In this document: positions 1-10,700 of the stretch, in pieces
Layout: each line of letters begins with the position of its first letter
Numbering within the stretch: the first letter of the stretch is position 1
Assembly (NCBI GenBank): GCA_052174535.1
Contig: JBQMRQ010000100.1
Coordinates: 12,037-76,036, forward strand
Length of the DNA: 64,000 bases
Direction: 5' to 3'
From: Arsenophonus sp052174535
Lineage (GTDB): Bacteria; Pseudomonadota; Gammaproteobacteria; Enterobacterales; Enterobacteriaceae
Made by a program: the position numbers and the translations under genes
The notes under the pieces: model-generated
What the model was told of the DNA's origin: nothing
Database searches by the model: none
The model's input: only the letters and a program-made list of their open reading frames with translations

Positions 1-1100
1 TATAACAGATCAGTATTAGCAATATTGAGATTAAAGTGCCTAATATTACAGGGATCACAACGGCAACGGAATATCCTTTAACAGCTTGTTGCTATCGTTT
101 AACCTAAAATAGGTAAAAGTAATGAAGAGTTACTACTATTGCCTATATATGCGACAAGGCATATTTATCGATAATTTCGAACATACTGAGATATTTCTCG
201 GTGAGAAATACATAATCATTCTCGCTAGAGAAACATCAGAAGATTAAAATAGCAATGACTTTAAAATAAAAGTAATAGGGTTCCTGCGTGATTTAAGCAA
301 TACACGATACCTACTATACTTTTATTTTTTGAGAGATGGCATATATCTAGCACTATCAAGCAAGATAGTGCCCTCTTTTTTCTGCTGGTCATTATTAGCG
401 GCCTTACATGAATGTAAGGAAATTCATTGCAATCGAAGATGTTTATCAAGAATCAGTAGCGAACTTTAACATAACTTTTCAATGACTGATGAGCGCATTG
501 CTTAAGCATATTTTCAGGATTTCTAAGGAAGACTCTGCCATTAGTTTTAAACACAATATCAAAGAGATTCCTGGACATCTAGCATTAATGCTATTGGGTA
601 CTATAAAACAGCTAATGTGACGCCTTCATTCCTAAAGGAATCTAATCGAAAGTTTAATGGTGAGCTATGGAGAGGTCTGCCTAACAAGAAAGGTGCGCTA
701 TACTGTTGATAAAGTTTTTGATGTTTTCTTAGTAAAGTTTTCAGTGTACTTTTCAGCGATGAAAAGTTGAAGAAACACCGAAAAGAACGCTGACATTCTA
801 CGACTTCCTGTTAGTACACTGATGTCAGTAAAAACGACAAATCCGATTGAATTGGTTTTTGCGATAGTGAATAAGACTATAAAGGCGATACGTAAAAAAG
901 TGTAGTTAGAAGAAAACAGCCCTTTATGATATTTAAGTTATCCGCCATCTGTTCAAAAACTAGAACCAGAAAAAGAAATTTCGATCTATGATCATACTAT
1001 TAAACAGCGTCAAATCTAAAGATGACTAATAGATTCATAAGGTTCTAGCTCCAGATGTGGAAGTAGCCTGATCATCATACACCAGATTTACTAATAACTC
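1..1100 (+). mobile_element. IS256-family remnant, 5' part outside window
   Basis: Broken Mutator-type transposase sequence. Translation in shifting frames gives pieces of the same transposase seen in the other copies of this window (regions equivalent to VEDGYRES, GDGALGFWNAM and NPIES). The 3' terminal repeat is recognisable: CACCAGATTTACTAATAACTC, ending at 1100. Many stops and frameshifts make it dead. It sits inside an IS1595 fragment that continues at 1101. Bases 192-210 form a perfect hairpin discussed in the findings. Confidence 0.85.
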
Positions 1101-1255
1101 AAGGATAGCTAAGTAGCTTCCATGGTCTAGGGTCTTTTATTTATTGAATTATCTGATCTAGAGAAGATTTTTAAAACTAGAATAATTAAAAATAGAGAGG
1201 TGGCTACAATTTGCTCTGCGAGCAAAGCAGCAACCTTTGCTAATATAAATTTAAA
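1101..1255 (+). mobile_element. IS1595-family remnant, 3' end
   Basis: Matches the 3' end of the IS1595 copy at 26030-27056, including the shared run CTGCGAGCAAAGCAGCAAC near 1217-1236. It encodes only the degenerate C-terminus of the transposase. The IS256 remnant that ends at 1100 interrupts it. Confidence 0.65.
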
Positions 1256-1342
1256 ATAAGTATTTTACTTGCAATATAGTATGTTTATTAATTGATAATT
1301 AAAAATAGAAATAACAATAATTAATTGGAGGTCTGTAGTATT

Positions 1343-2101
1343 ATGATAACCTTAGAAATTTGTTGCTATGGAGCTGAATGCGCTCTAATTGCACAAAAAT
1401 TTGGCGCAGATCGTATTGAACTTTGTTCTAGTTCAGCTGAAGGTGGATTAACGCCTAGTTATGGTTGTTTAAAGCAAGCTATAGATACATTAAATATTTC
1501 CGTTCATCCAATTGTACGTCCAAGAGGAGGTGATTTTTATTACAGTGATAGTGAATTTGAAACCATTAAACATGATATTAAATTTATCAGACAGTTAGGT
1601 TTTCTTGGTGTAGTATATGGCATATTAAATCGAGATGGGCACATTGATATACCGCGCATGCGTATTTTAAAGGCATTATCTGGTGATATGGCCGTTACGT
1701 TTCATCGTGCTTTTGATATGTGCATTACCCCAAAACAGGCCTATACACAGCTGACAGAGCTAGGTATTGCACGTATATTAACTTCAGGGCAGAAGCAGAA
1801 TGCAGAATTAGGTTTACCGTTATTAAAAGAATTAAATGTATTATCTAAAAAAATTCCAAATGGTCCCATAATTATGGCAGGTGGTGGGGTAAAATTATCA
1901 AATATCCAGAAATTTATTGATGCAGGTTTACCGGAAGTACATTCATCTGCTGGAAAAATAATACCATCGACTATGAACTACCGCAAAGCAGGAATAACGA
2001 TGATCTCCAATATGGAGATGGATGAATCTACCCATTATTGCGTAGATGGTAATGTTGTGAAAGCTATAAAAAATTTATTAGCTATTGCCAATAATGACTA
2101 A
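1343..2101 (+). CDS. cutC: CutC family protein
   Basis: Cytoplasmic TIM-barrel protein of the CutC family, historically linked to copper homeostasis in E. coli; its biochemical activity is not settled. The 252-residue protein carries the family signatures LEICCYG at the N-terminus, RPRGGDFYYSD near residue 70, VTFHRAFDM near 125 and the C-terminal EVHSSAGK. I start at ATG 1343 because MITLEICCY aligns with the usual MALLEICCY start; a TTG at 1325 would add six residues. GGAGGT lies 10 bases upstream of the ATG. It is convergent with cmoB, as in the E. coli neighbourhood cutC/cmoB/cmoA/yecN/aspS. Full length, apparently functional. Confidence 0.93.
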   Translation: MITLEICCYGAECALIAQKFGADRIELCSSSAEGGLTPSYGCLKQAIDTLNISVHPIVRPRGGDFYYSDSEFETIKHDIKFIRQLGFLGVVYGILNRDGHIDIPRMRILKALSGDMAVTFHRAFDMCITPKQAYTQLTELGIARILTSGQKQNAELGLPLLKELNVLSKKIPNGPIIMAGGGVKLSNIQKFIDAGLPEVHSSAGKIIPSTMNYRKAGITMISNMEMDESTHYCVDGNVVKAIKNLLAIANND

Positions 2102-2146
2102 TAATAACTTTAGAGTAAAATGGGATGGTATTGGATATTGTTCTGT

Positions 2147-3121
2147 TTAGCTTTTCTTGGCAATTAAAGTAACTCGTAAGGGAGAGGGATAACCTTCAAC
2201 TGTCAAATTTATATTATATGGATCAAGAAAATTCGCTAATGATTCAGTTTGCATCCAGGCAGTTTTTCGTTGCTCCTGTATGGTTGTTACAGTTTGATCA
2301 ACAATATGCACATTACAAAAGCCACATCTTTCTAGCCAAATTTTAAGCATTTTTGCTGAGGGAATAAAATATATATTACGCATTTTCGCATAACGCTTGT
2401 TAGGTATTAAACATTGATTTTCATCACCCTTAATAACTAAACTTTCAAGTACTAGCTCACCACCGGAAACTAATTGATTTTTTAGTTGATAGAGATGATC
2501 TAACGGTGAACGTCGATGATAAATTACACCCATTGAAAATACAGTATCAAAGGCCGGTAGCGTTGATAGTTGCTCGATACTTAGAGGCAATAGATGCGCT
2601 CGTTGATTATTACCAATTAATTTACGTATGGCTTCAAATTGACATAAAAAGAGTTGACTAGGATCAATACCGATAACAATTTTTGCCCCTTCACCAACCA
2701 TTCTCCACATGTAATAACCATTACCACAGCCGATATCAAGTACCCGTTTATCTATTAATGGTGAAAGATAAGGCAAAATACGTTGCCACTTCCAGTCCGA
2801 ACGCCATTCGGAATCAATGTTAATATTGTATAAGGAAAATGGGCCTTTACGCCATGGCATCAAACTTTTTAACAAAAAAGTAATTCGTTTCTTATCTTCT
2901 AAACAAAGCAGAAACTCATTTTTAGCTATCACTGCAGTTTTTAGATCTAAGTAAGTTGGGGTCATATTAGGAAGACTTTGCACTATTTTTTTCCAAGTGT
3001 TGAATTGCCCATGTTGAGTAGTTTTTTTCCATTTTTCAATTTGGTATAGTAGTGTTTCTAGCCACTTGCTAAGGGGTTCGATTGCGATTTGTTGATAAAC
3101 ATAATCAAAATCTATCATCAA
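2147..3121 (-). CDS. cmoB: tRNA U34 carboxymethyltransferase CmoB
   Basis: Uses carboxy-S-adenosylmethionine made by CmoA to convert 5-hydroxyuridine-34 of tRNAs to cmo5U, widening wobble decoding. The 324 residues equal the family length. Visible motifs are MPWRKGPFSLYNINIDSEWR, the methyltransferase loop LDIGCGNGYYMWRM and VFSMGVIYHRRSPL. Two consecutive Met codons open the frame (3121 and 3118); the second matches the usual MIDF start. It lies 2 bp downstream of cmoA in a likely two-gene operon. Retention of both enzymes in a reduced genome suggests that the small tRNA set still relies on modified U34. Confidence 0.96.
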   Translation of the reverse strand: MMIDFDYVYQQIAIEPLSKWLETLLYQIEKWKKTTQHGQFNTWKKIVQSLPNMTPTYLDLKTAVIAKNEFLLCLEDKKRITFLLKSLMPWRKGPFSLYNINIDSEWRSDWKWQRILPYLSPLIDKRVLDIGCGNGYYMWRMVGEGAKIVIGIDPSQLFLCQFEAIRKLIGNNQRAHLLPLSIEQLSTLPAFDTVFSMGVIYHRRSPLDHLYQLKNQLVSGGELVLESLVIKGDENQCLIPNKRYAKMRNIYFIPSAKMLKIWLERCGFCNVHIVDQTVTTIQEQRKTAWMQTESLANFLDPYNINLTVEGYPSPLRVTLIAKKS

Positions 3122-3123
3122 AC

Positions 3124-3873
3124 TTATTCTTTGATAGCTAGTAGTGAACCGAAATTAAAACATTGAAACCATAAGTCACAATGATGAAACCTTGCTGCAA
3201 GCAGACGTGATTTATGTTTGCTAATAGAATCTGTTAACATGCTATTTTCTAATATATTACGTTTTTGACTTATTTCTAGTTCACTATAATCATTGGCGCG
3301 CTTGAAATCATAATGCATATTAAACAGTAAATTATTAATTTTTTCGTCGCTAAAATTAAATTTTTCTGATAACACTAAAGCACCACCAGGATTTAGTCCT
3401 TGGTATATCCGGTTAATTAATTCTTGTCGAACGGTTGGTGGAATAAATTGCAGAGTAAAATTTAATACTACCATTGAGGCATTTTGTATATTGATATCGA
3501 GAATATCACCTTTAATAATTTCAACTAGTGCATTCCCTTTATAAGTATGAACATATTGTTGGCAGCGCTCGATCATTGCAGCTGAATTATCAATAGCAAT
3601 TATTTTACAATTTTTATCCTTAATATTACGATGAATCGATAATGTTGCTGCACCTAAAGAACATCCGAGATCATAAATAGTGCTATTAGGTGTAACAAAG
3701 CGTCTAGCAAGCATACCAATCATAGTAATAATACTTGAATAGCCAGGAATAGAACGTTTAATCATATCAGGAAAGACTTCGGCAACTTTTTTATCAAATT
3801 GCCAATTACCTAAATTTGCAATAGGAGTTGCAAACAAGGTGTCTTTCTGTTTATCCGAAATTTGACTGGACAT
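3124..3873 (-). CDS. cmoA: Carboxy-SAM synthase CmoA
   Basis: Makes carboxy-S-adenosylmethionine from SAM and prephenate, the donor used by CmoB. The 249 residues are standard length. The SAM-binding segment TIYDLGCSLGAATLSI is near residues 65-80, AIDNSAAMIERCQQ near 95-110, and VLNFTLQFIPP near 135-145. The start MSSQISDKQKDTLF aligns with the family N-terminus. It is the first gene of the cmoA-cmoB pair; the 5' flank runs directly into IS481 debris, so its promoter must lie within about 100 bp. Confidence 0.96.
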   Translation of the reverse strand: MSSQISDKQKDTLFATPIANLGNWQFDKKVAEVFPDMIKRSIPGYSSIITMIGMLARRFVTPNSTIYDLGCSLGAATLSIHRNIKDKNCKIIAIDNSAAMIERCQQYVHTYKGNALVEIIKGDILDINIQNASMVVLNFTLQFIPPTVRQELINRIYQGLNPGGALVLSEKFNFSDEKINNLLFNMHYDFKRANDYSELEISQKRNILENSMLTDSISKHKSRLLAARFHHCDLWFQCFNFGSLLAIKE

Positions 3874-3974
3874 ATTCCATATGAATTAATTCAGAAATAG
3901 CAAATAGTGGTTAATTCTAACAGATTTTATCCTTATCTGTCACTTCTCTAGAACAGTAGTATAGTCTTATTTTT

Positions 3975-4980
3975 TAAATAATTTATTTTTAACTTTGAAC
4001 TAATCTTTCATAGATTGCAATAGAATTTTACTATCTAATGCTGATTAGAGTTAATTTCTGATTGTATAAACAATCATATTAATACAGGGTCATCTGCAAG
4101 CTCTTAAGCAGAATTAAAATGATGTCTTTGAATCCCATCTTTCATGGCTCATTAAATTGCTAGGCCATACTATTTGTTTAAAATACATAGGTAGGATAAA
4201 TCTCTGTTCTATATAAATCTCTACACATAAACAATTGAATTCATACTTTCCAGTAGTTGAATATTTTAATAGATCAAAAAGGCGATCTGTAAATTTTTTT
4301 TTATTATCTGTAAATACCCAATAGATAATATCTATTTGGGATATACTCGATTAAAATCACGTAATTAAGCGTCGAGCATTAGCTGCGGTCCTTGATCTTG
4401 TAAAAGCAAATAAACCCATTGAATAATGTGATCTATATTTATAAAAATATAACGTTATAAAATTTCGTCTTCCATTTATGGAAGACATTTAAGATTAAGT
4501 ATAAATAATCATGCTCGTAGCTTTTAAACGCTTTATAGTTTTCGACTTCGGGTTTTTGCTTCGCTTCATTTCAAGTAAATTCTTCGTATAAGCCTGCATA
4601 AACAATAATCCAGGCCAGATAGGAAATACCTTTTGAGTTCAGAAAATTTGCGTACAACGCTGCCAGCAGATCAGCGAACAAGAAATATTTTTTGAAAGAA
4701 AAACGACTGCAGCTTATCTAAGCAGATAACAGCGTTATCAGAAAATGTGGAATAGAATGTTAACTGTGATCATCAACATCATCTCGTTTTTACCATTTAA
4801 TAAACAGGTAAGTTTAATATACTAAAACGCTTAACTAAAGTAAATACAGCTTCTTTTCTAGCCTCTGAATAGTAGTTCTAATTTTAGATGTTGTAGTTAC
4901 TGATAATGAAGTCTCATCATCATATTTTACTCTAAACTATATCCATAAGTAGCCATCATCTTGCCATGAACATGGCAGTG
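3975..4980 (-). mobile_element. IS481-family remnant
   Basis: Reverse-strand translation in broken frames gives IS481 transposase pieces such as YKAFKSYEHDYLY (family: KAFKSYEPGYVH) and the C-terminal NSNEEFE / YNQ-LP type segments shared with the copy at 47735-48720. Stops and frameshifts throughout. Inside it, 4467-4486 is a perfect 9-bp inverted repeat (GTCTTCCAT, loop TT, ATGGAAGAC) that is absent from the other copy. A 7-bp hairpin (TGCCATG/CATGGCA) closes the region just before the next IS256 copy. Confidence 0.7.
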
Positions 4981-4984
4981 CGAT

Positions 4985-6392
4985 GAGTTAACCAGACAAT
5001 CTAGTATATCACAAATCGGAATACTACACTCTAATGCTTCGTAAATTTATTCTCCATTCTTAAGTAAAATGTTGTTTACCAGGATGGTTAGTAGATTAAC
5101 CCTTTAAGGCGATTCCAGCTTTTCTGAATAGACGAGGAGCACCTTAAATACCATTGAAGAGTTGTTTTCTTAAGCTACACTGCTTCGCGCGTTACCTTCA
5201 TAGGCTTTCACCTATCACAAAACTAGATTTAATTTGATTTGTCGTTTTTATTGACATCATAATGAACTAACGGGAAGCCATAGAATGCCCAGCCATTCTT
5301 TTAACTCTTTTTTTCAGCTTCTTCATCGCTGTAGGATACGTTAAAACCTTACTAATAAAGCATAAAAAGTTTTATTAGCAGCGTTACGACCCCCCCTCTA
5401 CTAACCTGAGCTCCTAAGAAGAATTTAGCTTTAACTTTTAGTTGAATGCCTTTTAAGATTAAAACCAGAACATCAGCTATACGTAACCAAAAACATTGAT
5501 GCTGCGCGCTCATAAATATTTTTCCATTGTATTAAAAAAACTAAAAGCATCATCTTCGTAGCAAGCATGAAGATATAGTTAAACCCCGTTTACAGGGAAT
5601 TAGAATTTAAGTGCAGTTCGCTTCTGACTATCGATAACCATTTTTGAGCACAATTGGTCTCCTTACATCCATGGATAGTAAGGTTGATTTAACTAGCAGA
5701 TAAAGGAATTAGCTTATCTGACAGGACCAATATATATCCATAGATCAAGAAATAAATATAGCGCGTATCGCTTTAATCACGTAACCGCCATTGTCTATGC
5801 TCTTTAAGGCATTACTGCTTCAGTCTCCTGATGGCACTTGAGAAGATATCATATGATTTTCATCGAAAAATCTTTACAGGGGTTCATGAAAATCACCGGT
5901 AGAATTCCTTACAGTGAGGTCATTGCAGTTACGGGTAGTAAAATCTTTCAACGCTTTTTAGATGTTTTAAATGCTTTAAATAAAAGGTAGCAACGAGTTG
6001 CTGACCATCTTATTCCATTGTGGCTAAGAGATTTCCCCCTTGACTTTAAGCACTTTAATCTTAATATCGCCAATAGTAGTTTACTATAGTTCATTACGGT
6101 AAATAATTGTTACCGATAACGGTATTTAATACTCCTTCATAAAGGCAACGCCACAGCATATTGTACTAGCATGGCTTCTAATTCCATCTCAACAGCAGTG
6201 CCTATCAACTGGCTTTCAGCATTACGGATAAATTCATGCAATGGATCACAGGTAATATCTAGTTTTGCTAATATCTATAAGGTAGATTTTATGGCATATC
6301 ATCTCTATATTATTGAAATCATTCAATAAATTAATCAACAAAATATACGCTAGCATATCCAAAACTACATATACCAGAAATGGATATAACTC
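4985..6392 (-). mobile_element. IS256-family remnant, full length
   Basis: About 1.4 kb with both degenerate ends: GAGTTAACCAGACAATCTAG at the low-coordinate (transposase 3') end and ACCAGAAATGGATATAACTC at the other. The interior aligns base by base with the other IS256 copies but contains no usable reading frame. It separates cmoA from yecN, which are neighbours in E. coli. Confidence 0.82.
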
Positions 6393-6506
6393 CTGTACGA
6401 CGAAGGTCTATATAATACCGGGATCAAACAGTTAGTAAGTAAAATAAATCTTATTAATACGGCAAAAGAATATAAGTATAACTATGTTAATAAAATTAAT
6501 TTTGAC

Positions 6507-6905
6507 TTAAAGATCAAATGAGAAAATTTGTATCCAAGGCAAATAATAAATATTAACTAATATCATTAAAATCATAGAACTAAAAGTAGTTATTTGGCCA
6601 AAATAACTCCAAGTAAGTTCTCTTTGTTTTAGACCAAAGTAATGAAAAATTCTAGCGATAATAAAAATTAACCCACAAAAATGAATGGCCCAAACAGGTG
6701 CACCGTTCATCTCCATCATTAATAATGATAGCATAGAAATAGGAATATACTCAATCGCATTACCATGAACGCGTATTGCTGTTTGTAACTCATAAAATCC
6801 ACCATCACCGTAAGTAACTTGATACTGAGTTCTAAGTTTAATGACTTCCAAAGATAACTTAAACAATATTAAAGCACTAAATACAATATATAGAGCACTA
6901 ACCAT
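6507..6905 (-). CDS. yecN: MAPEG-family membrane protein YecN
   Basis: Small integral membrane protein of the MAPEG (eicosanoid/glutathione) superfamily; its role in bacteria is unknown. The 132 residues equal the E. coli length. The N-terminus MVSALYIVFSALILFKLS, the motif YGDGGFYELQTAIRVHGNA near residues 33-51 and IEYIPI are typical. Four hydrophobic stretches are visible. In E. coli it sits next to cmoA; here about 2.5 kb of dead IS481 and IS256 separate them, so it must be transcribed alone. Confidence 0.9.
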   Translation of the reverse strand: MVSALYIVFSALILFKLSLEVIKLRTQYQVTYGDGGFYELQTAIRVHGNAIEYIPISMLSLLMMEMNGAPVWAIHFCGLIFIIARIFHYFGLKQRELTWSYFGQITTFSSMILMILVNIYYLPWIQIFSFDL

Positions 6906-7172
6906 TTTCTCTCCAATTTTTTAGACTAAAACAATAAAATAATGATACATCTAAAAACTTTTACAGTTACTATAAATATAGTATTTAAATTAATAAAATC
7001 TTTAAGATTACGAATATGATAAAAGTTATCTAGCTATATGGATAAAGCATTCTTATTTCTCAATAGAAATTTCTGTAAAATAACGGTATTTTAATGCTAT
7101 TAAATTAATAGCAGTAAGCGACTAGTATAAGCGACTCTGTAAATTGAGTATGATAAGTAAAAGGTTATCATT

Positions 7173-8936
7173 ATGCGGACAAATTATTGTGGGCAATTAG
7201 GTATTGCTCACGTTGGACAAAAAGTGACTCTCTGTGGGTGGGTTAACCGCCAGCGTAATTTAGGTAAATTAATTTTTATCGATATGAGAGATCGCGAAGG
7301 TTTAATTCAAATTATTTTTATACAGGAAAATGATGCCGAACTTTTTATCCAAGCGTCACAGTTACGCAACGAATTTTGTACCCAGATAACAGGTATAGTG
7401 CGAAAACGTAAACAAATCAATAAAAAAATACCAACCGGTGAGATTGAAATTGTTGCACAAACATTGACGATTATTAATCGTTCTGAACCATTACCGATAG
7501 ATAGGAATAAACAAAATTCCGAGGAAATTAGATTAAAATATCGTTATCTTGATTTACGGAAACCGCAAATAGCGATGCGCTTGAGAGAGCGAGCTAAAAT
7601 TACTAGTTTTGTGCGTCGTTTTATGGATGCGGAAGGTTTTATTGATATTGAAACACCTATTCTGACCAAAGCAACACCAGAAGGTGCGCGTGATTATCTT
7701 GTTCCAAGCCGTGTTCATAAAGGTGAGTTTTATGCTTTGCCGCAATCACCGCAACTTTTTAAACAATTATTGATGATGTCTGGCTTTGATCGCTATTATC
7801 AAATAGTAAAATGCTTTCGTGATGAAGATTTGCGTGCTGATCGCCAACCTGAATTTACTCAGATCGACATAGAAACCTCTTTTATGACTGCTGAGGAAGT
7901 TCGTGAAGTGATGGAGCGTTTTATTCGTCAATTATGGGAGGAAAACAAAGGTATTGAATTAGGCACTTTTCCGGTAATGACTTTTACTGAAGCCATGCAA
8001 CGTTATGGTTCAGATAAACCAGACTTACGGAATCCTTTAGAATTGGTTGATATTGGTGATTTGGTTAATACAGTTGAATTTAAAGTATTTTCTGACGCTG
8101 CCAATGATTCAAAAGGTCGTGTAGCTGCACTTTGCGTTCCAGGTGGAGCATTATTAACACGCAAACAACTTGATGATTATACTGAATTTGTTGCTATTTA
8201 TGGCGCTAAAGGATTACCCTGGATGAAGATCAATTCATTAACTGAAGATCAGGTAGATATTCAAAGTCCTATAGCTAAGTTTTTATCACAATCAGTGATT
8301 AACAATCTATTAGCACGCACTCAAGCTAAAGCAAATGATATTTTGTTATTTGGCGCGGGTAAAAAAAATGTTGTCAATGATGTAATGGGAGAATTACGGT
8401 TGAAAGTAGGACGTGATTTAGCAATCACACAAAATAATACCTGGAAACCGTTATGGATTATTGATTTTCCAATGTTTGAAAAAGATGAAAACGATGAACT
8501 TAATGCTATGCATCATCCTTTTACTGCACCGAAAGATTTTACCCCACAACAATTGCAAACTAATCCATTAGCAGCCGTTGCTAATGCCTATGATATGGTT
8601 ATTAATGGTTATGAAGTTGGTAGCGGCTCAGTGCGTATTCACCATAATAAGATGCAACAAGCTGTTTTTGAAATTCTTAATATTAGTCAATCAGATCAGC
8701 AAAATAAATTTGGTTTCTTGCTTGAGGCATTACAATATGGAACCCCTCCGCATGCTGGTTTAGCATTTGGTTTAGATAGACTGGTTATGTTATTAACGGG
8801 AACAGAAAATATTCGTGATGTCATTGCATTTCCAAAAACAACCGCAGCAGCTTGTTTAATGACCGATGCCCCAAGCATAGCTAATCCAGTCGCATTAGCA
8901 GAATTAGCAATAACAGTTACCCAACATACTAAATAA
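7173..8936 (+). CDS. aspS: Aspartyl-tRNA synthetase
   Basis: Class II synthetase charging tRNA-Asp in the cytoplasm. The 587 residues match the bacterial family (E. coli 590). An OB-fold anticodon-binding domain opens the protein (VTLCGWVNRQRNLGKLIFID). Motif 2 is seen at CFRDEDLRADRQPEFTQID near residue 215, the bacterial GAD insertion in the middle, and motif 3 at GLAFGLDRLVMLL near residue 530. Start ATG 7173 has AAAAGG upstream. Downstream come the nudB pseudogene and yebC, the ancestral order. Confidence 0.98.
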   Translation: MRTNYCGQLGIAHVGQKVTLCGWVNRQRNLGKLIFIDMRDREGLIQIIFIQENDAELFIQASQLRNEFCTQITGIVRKRKQINKKIPTGEIEIVAQTLTIINRSEPLPIDRNKQNSEEIRLKYRYLDLRKPQIAMRLRERAKITSFVRRFMDAEGFIDIETPILTKATPEGARDYLVPSRVHKGEFYALPQSPQLFKQLLMMSGFDRYYQIVKCFRDEDLRADRQPEFTQIDIETSFMTAEEVREVMERFIRQLWEENKGIELGTFPVMTFTEAMQRYGSDKPDLRNPLELVDIGDLVNTVEFKVFSDAANDSKGRVAALCVPGGALLTRKQLDDYTEFVAIYGAKGLPWMKINSLTEDQVDIQSPIAKFLSQSVINNLLARTQAKANDILLFGAGKKNVVNDVMGELRLKVGRDLAITQNNTWKPLWIIDFPMFEKDENDELNAMHHPFTAPKDFTPQQLQTNPLAAVANAYDMVINGYEVGSGSVRIHHNKMQQAVFEILNISQSDQQNKFGFLLEALQYGTPPHAGLAFGLDRLVMLLTGTENIRDVIAFPKTTAAACLMTDAPSIANPVALAELAITVTQHTK

Positions 8937-8942
8937 ATATTT

Positions 8943-9372
8943 ATGAAAATAAACGACAGGAATCAATATTAATTCTAGCTTATGTCCAAGCAAGTCGCCA
9001 AATACTGATACTACAGCAGTGTTTTAATCTTAATTTTTAACAATTAGTTACCGATAGTTTTAAGAATAATAAAATCTCAAGAGAGATGGAATTATATGAA
9101 GTTAAAGAAGAGATAGGGGCGCATTGATATTATCAAACAGAATTTGGCCTTAATTAATCAGAATTTTAATAATTTATTTACAATGGTACACCGAATTTAA
9201 TTAAATGTAAAGAGTATTAATTTGCTTTATGGGAGAGCCTTACCGCAAGAGCAGGATATTTTATTGAAAAAAATATTTGGATTTTTGTTAATTCCCTGCT
9301 ACTCAGTTAGAAAGCATTAACTAAATCATGGAGTAATTGTCAGGCGATTAAAGAATTTTGTTCTAAAATGAT
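8943..9372 (+). pseudogene. nudB: nudB pseudogene (dihydroneopterin triphosphate pyrophosphatase)
   Basis: Between aspS and yebC, exactly where nudB lies in enterobacteria. Fragments in different frames match NudB: a piece like MELYEVKEEIGAH resembles the Nudix segment REVKEEVTID, RALPQEQDI resembles ALPHERQIV, and LTKSWSNCQAIKEF corresponds to LTKSWSNRQAIEQF near the C-terminus. Many stops and frameshifts. Its loss would remove one step of folate synthesis unless another phosphatase substitutes. Confidence 0.75.
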
Positions 9373-9401
9373 TTTTATTAAAGTATTTTTGGAGATATTT
9401 C

Positions 9402-10145
9402 ATGGCAGGTCATAGTAAATGGGCTAATACCAAACACCGTAAAATTGCGCAAGATACAAAACGAGGTAAAATTTTTACTAAAATTATTCGTGAACTGGTA
9501 ACAGCGGCTCGTTTAGGTGGCAGTGATGCTACATCAAATCCACGATTGCGGACGGCAATTGATAAGGCGTTATCTAACAATATGATGCGAGATACATTAA
9601 ATAGAGCAATTATACGTGGTGTAGGTAGTAATGAAAATGATAATATGGAAGCAATCATTTATGAAGGTTATGGCCCAGGCGGTACAGCTATTATGGTTGA
9701 ATGCTTAAGTGATAATCGTAATCATACAGTTTCTGATGTACGCCACGCCTTTACTAAATGCGGTGGTAATTTAAGTACCGATGGTTGTGCTGCTTATTTA
9801 TTTACTAAACGTGGCGTGATTTCATATTCGGCAGGCATTGATGAAGATAATTTAATAGAAGCGGCATTAGAAGCAGGTGCAGATGATCTCAAATCTTATA
9901 ATAATGGAGCAATCGATATTTATACTACCCTGGAAAATTTTGGTCATGTAAAAGATACTTTAGATAAAGCTGGTTTTAAAGCTGAAATTGCCGAAATAAC
10001 AATGATCTCGTTAACTAAAGTAACTTTAGATATTTACACTGCACCTAAACTTTTGCGTTTAATTGATATCCTGGAAGATTTTGATGATGTACAAGAAGTG
10101 TATCACAATGGGGAAATTTCAGCTGAAATTGCAGTTCAACTATAA
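9402..10145 (+). CDS. yebC: YebC/TACO1-family regulator
   Basis: YebC/PmpR/TACO1 family protein of 247 residues, the usual length. Members bind RNA or DNA; recent work on the family links them to relief of ribosome stalling. The N-terminus MAGHSKWANTKHRK is diagnostic, followed by KIIRELVTAAR and IYEGYGPGGTAIMVECL near residues 85-105. ATG 9402 follows GGAGATATTTC. In E. coli it precedes ruvC; here a ruvC pseudogene follows. A weak 8-bp hairpin (10152-10173) lies just past the stop. Confidence 0.96.
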   Translation: MAGHSKWANTKHRKIAQDTKRGKIFTKIIRELVTAARLGGSDATSNPRLRTAIDKALSNNMMRDTLNRAIIRGVGSNENDNMEAIIYEGYGPGGTAIMVECLSDNRNHTVSDVRHAFTKCGGNLSTDGCAAYLFTKRGVISYSAGIDEDNLIEAALEAGADDLKSYNNGAIDIYTTLENFGHVKDTLDKAGFKAEIAEITMISLTKVTLDIYTAPKLLRLIDILEDFDDVQEVYHNGEISAEIAVQL

Positions 10146-10236
10146 TTAAATTATCTTTTTATATTAAAAGATAGCGATGTTGATTATCAATATGCCTTTT
10201 CTTTGCATATTTAACCATATTCAATAAATCGCAAAT

Positions 10237-10700
10237 ATAGTAATTATTCTTAGAATTAATCCTGATTCTTGAATTACCGGTTATAATGTTATCCGTCAAC
10301 AAGGTTGTTAGTTGATTATTTAGATAGGGTCACATATATTATTCAGGTAGAAAATCCGCTAACACGTTTACAATGTATTTATGCAGGTGTCATTAAAATG
10401 ACTACTAAGTATCGACCGAATAGTTATTGGTGTTGAGCAAGATATTTATAGCAAAAATATTGATTTTGCTTTAAAATTAAACAAGCAAGAGGGATTGGTG
10501 ATTTTAACTATAATTAATAATCAATTAACGTTTTTGACTATGGTAGCACAATAAATAAAATAATCTGTTATTAGAATTATAAGCAGTAAAAAATAAGTTC
10601 AGCATATAATTTTAATCTCTCAGTATTAAAACTATTATTGCATCTCCAAGCTAATACTAATTTAGTCATTGCGATCACGGATTATCATTTTAATTAAAAT
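10237..10700 (+). pseudogene. ruvC: ruvC pseudogene (Holliday junction resolvase)
   Basis: Right after yebC, the ancestral position. The first frame reads INPDS, stop, ITGYNVIRQQG, matching the RuvC start GIDPGSRVTGYGVIRQ. Further on, RLQCIYAGVIK matches RLKLIYAGVTE and NIDFALKLNKQEG matches NADSALKLGQARG. The final part resembles LAIAITHCH. Several stops and frameshifts leave no functional protein. No ruvA or ruvB sequence is recognisable downstream. Confidence 0.85.

Noticed and set aside
10152..10173. yebC terminator
   Set aside because: 8-bp AT hairpin (TATCTTTT / AAAAGATA) without a following T-run; mentioned with yebC but not called.
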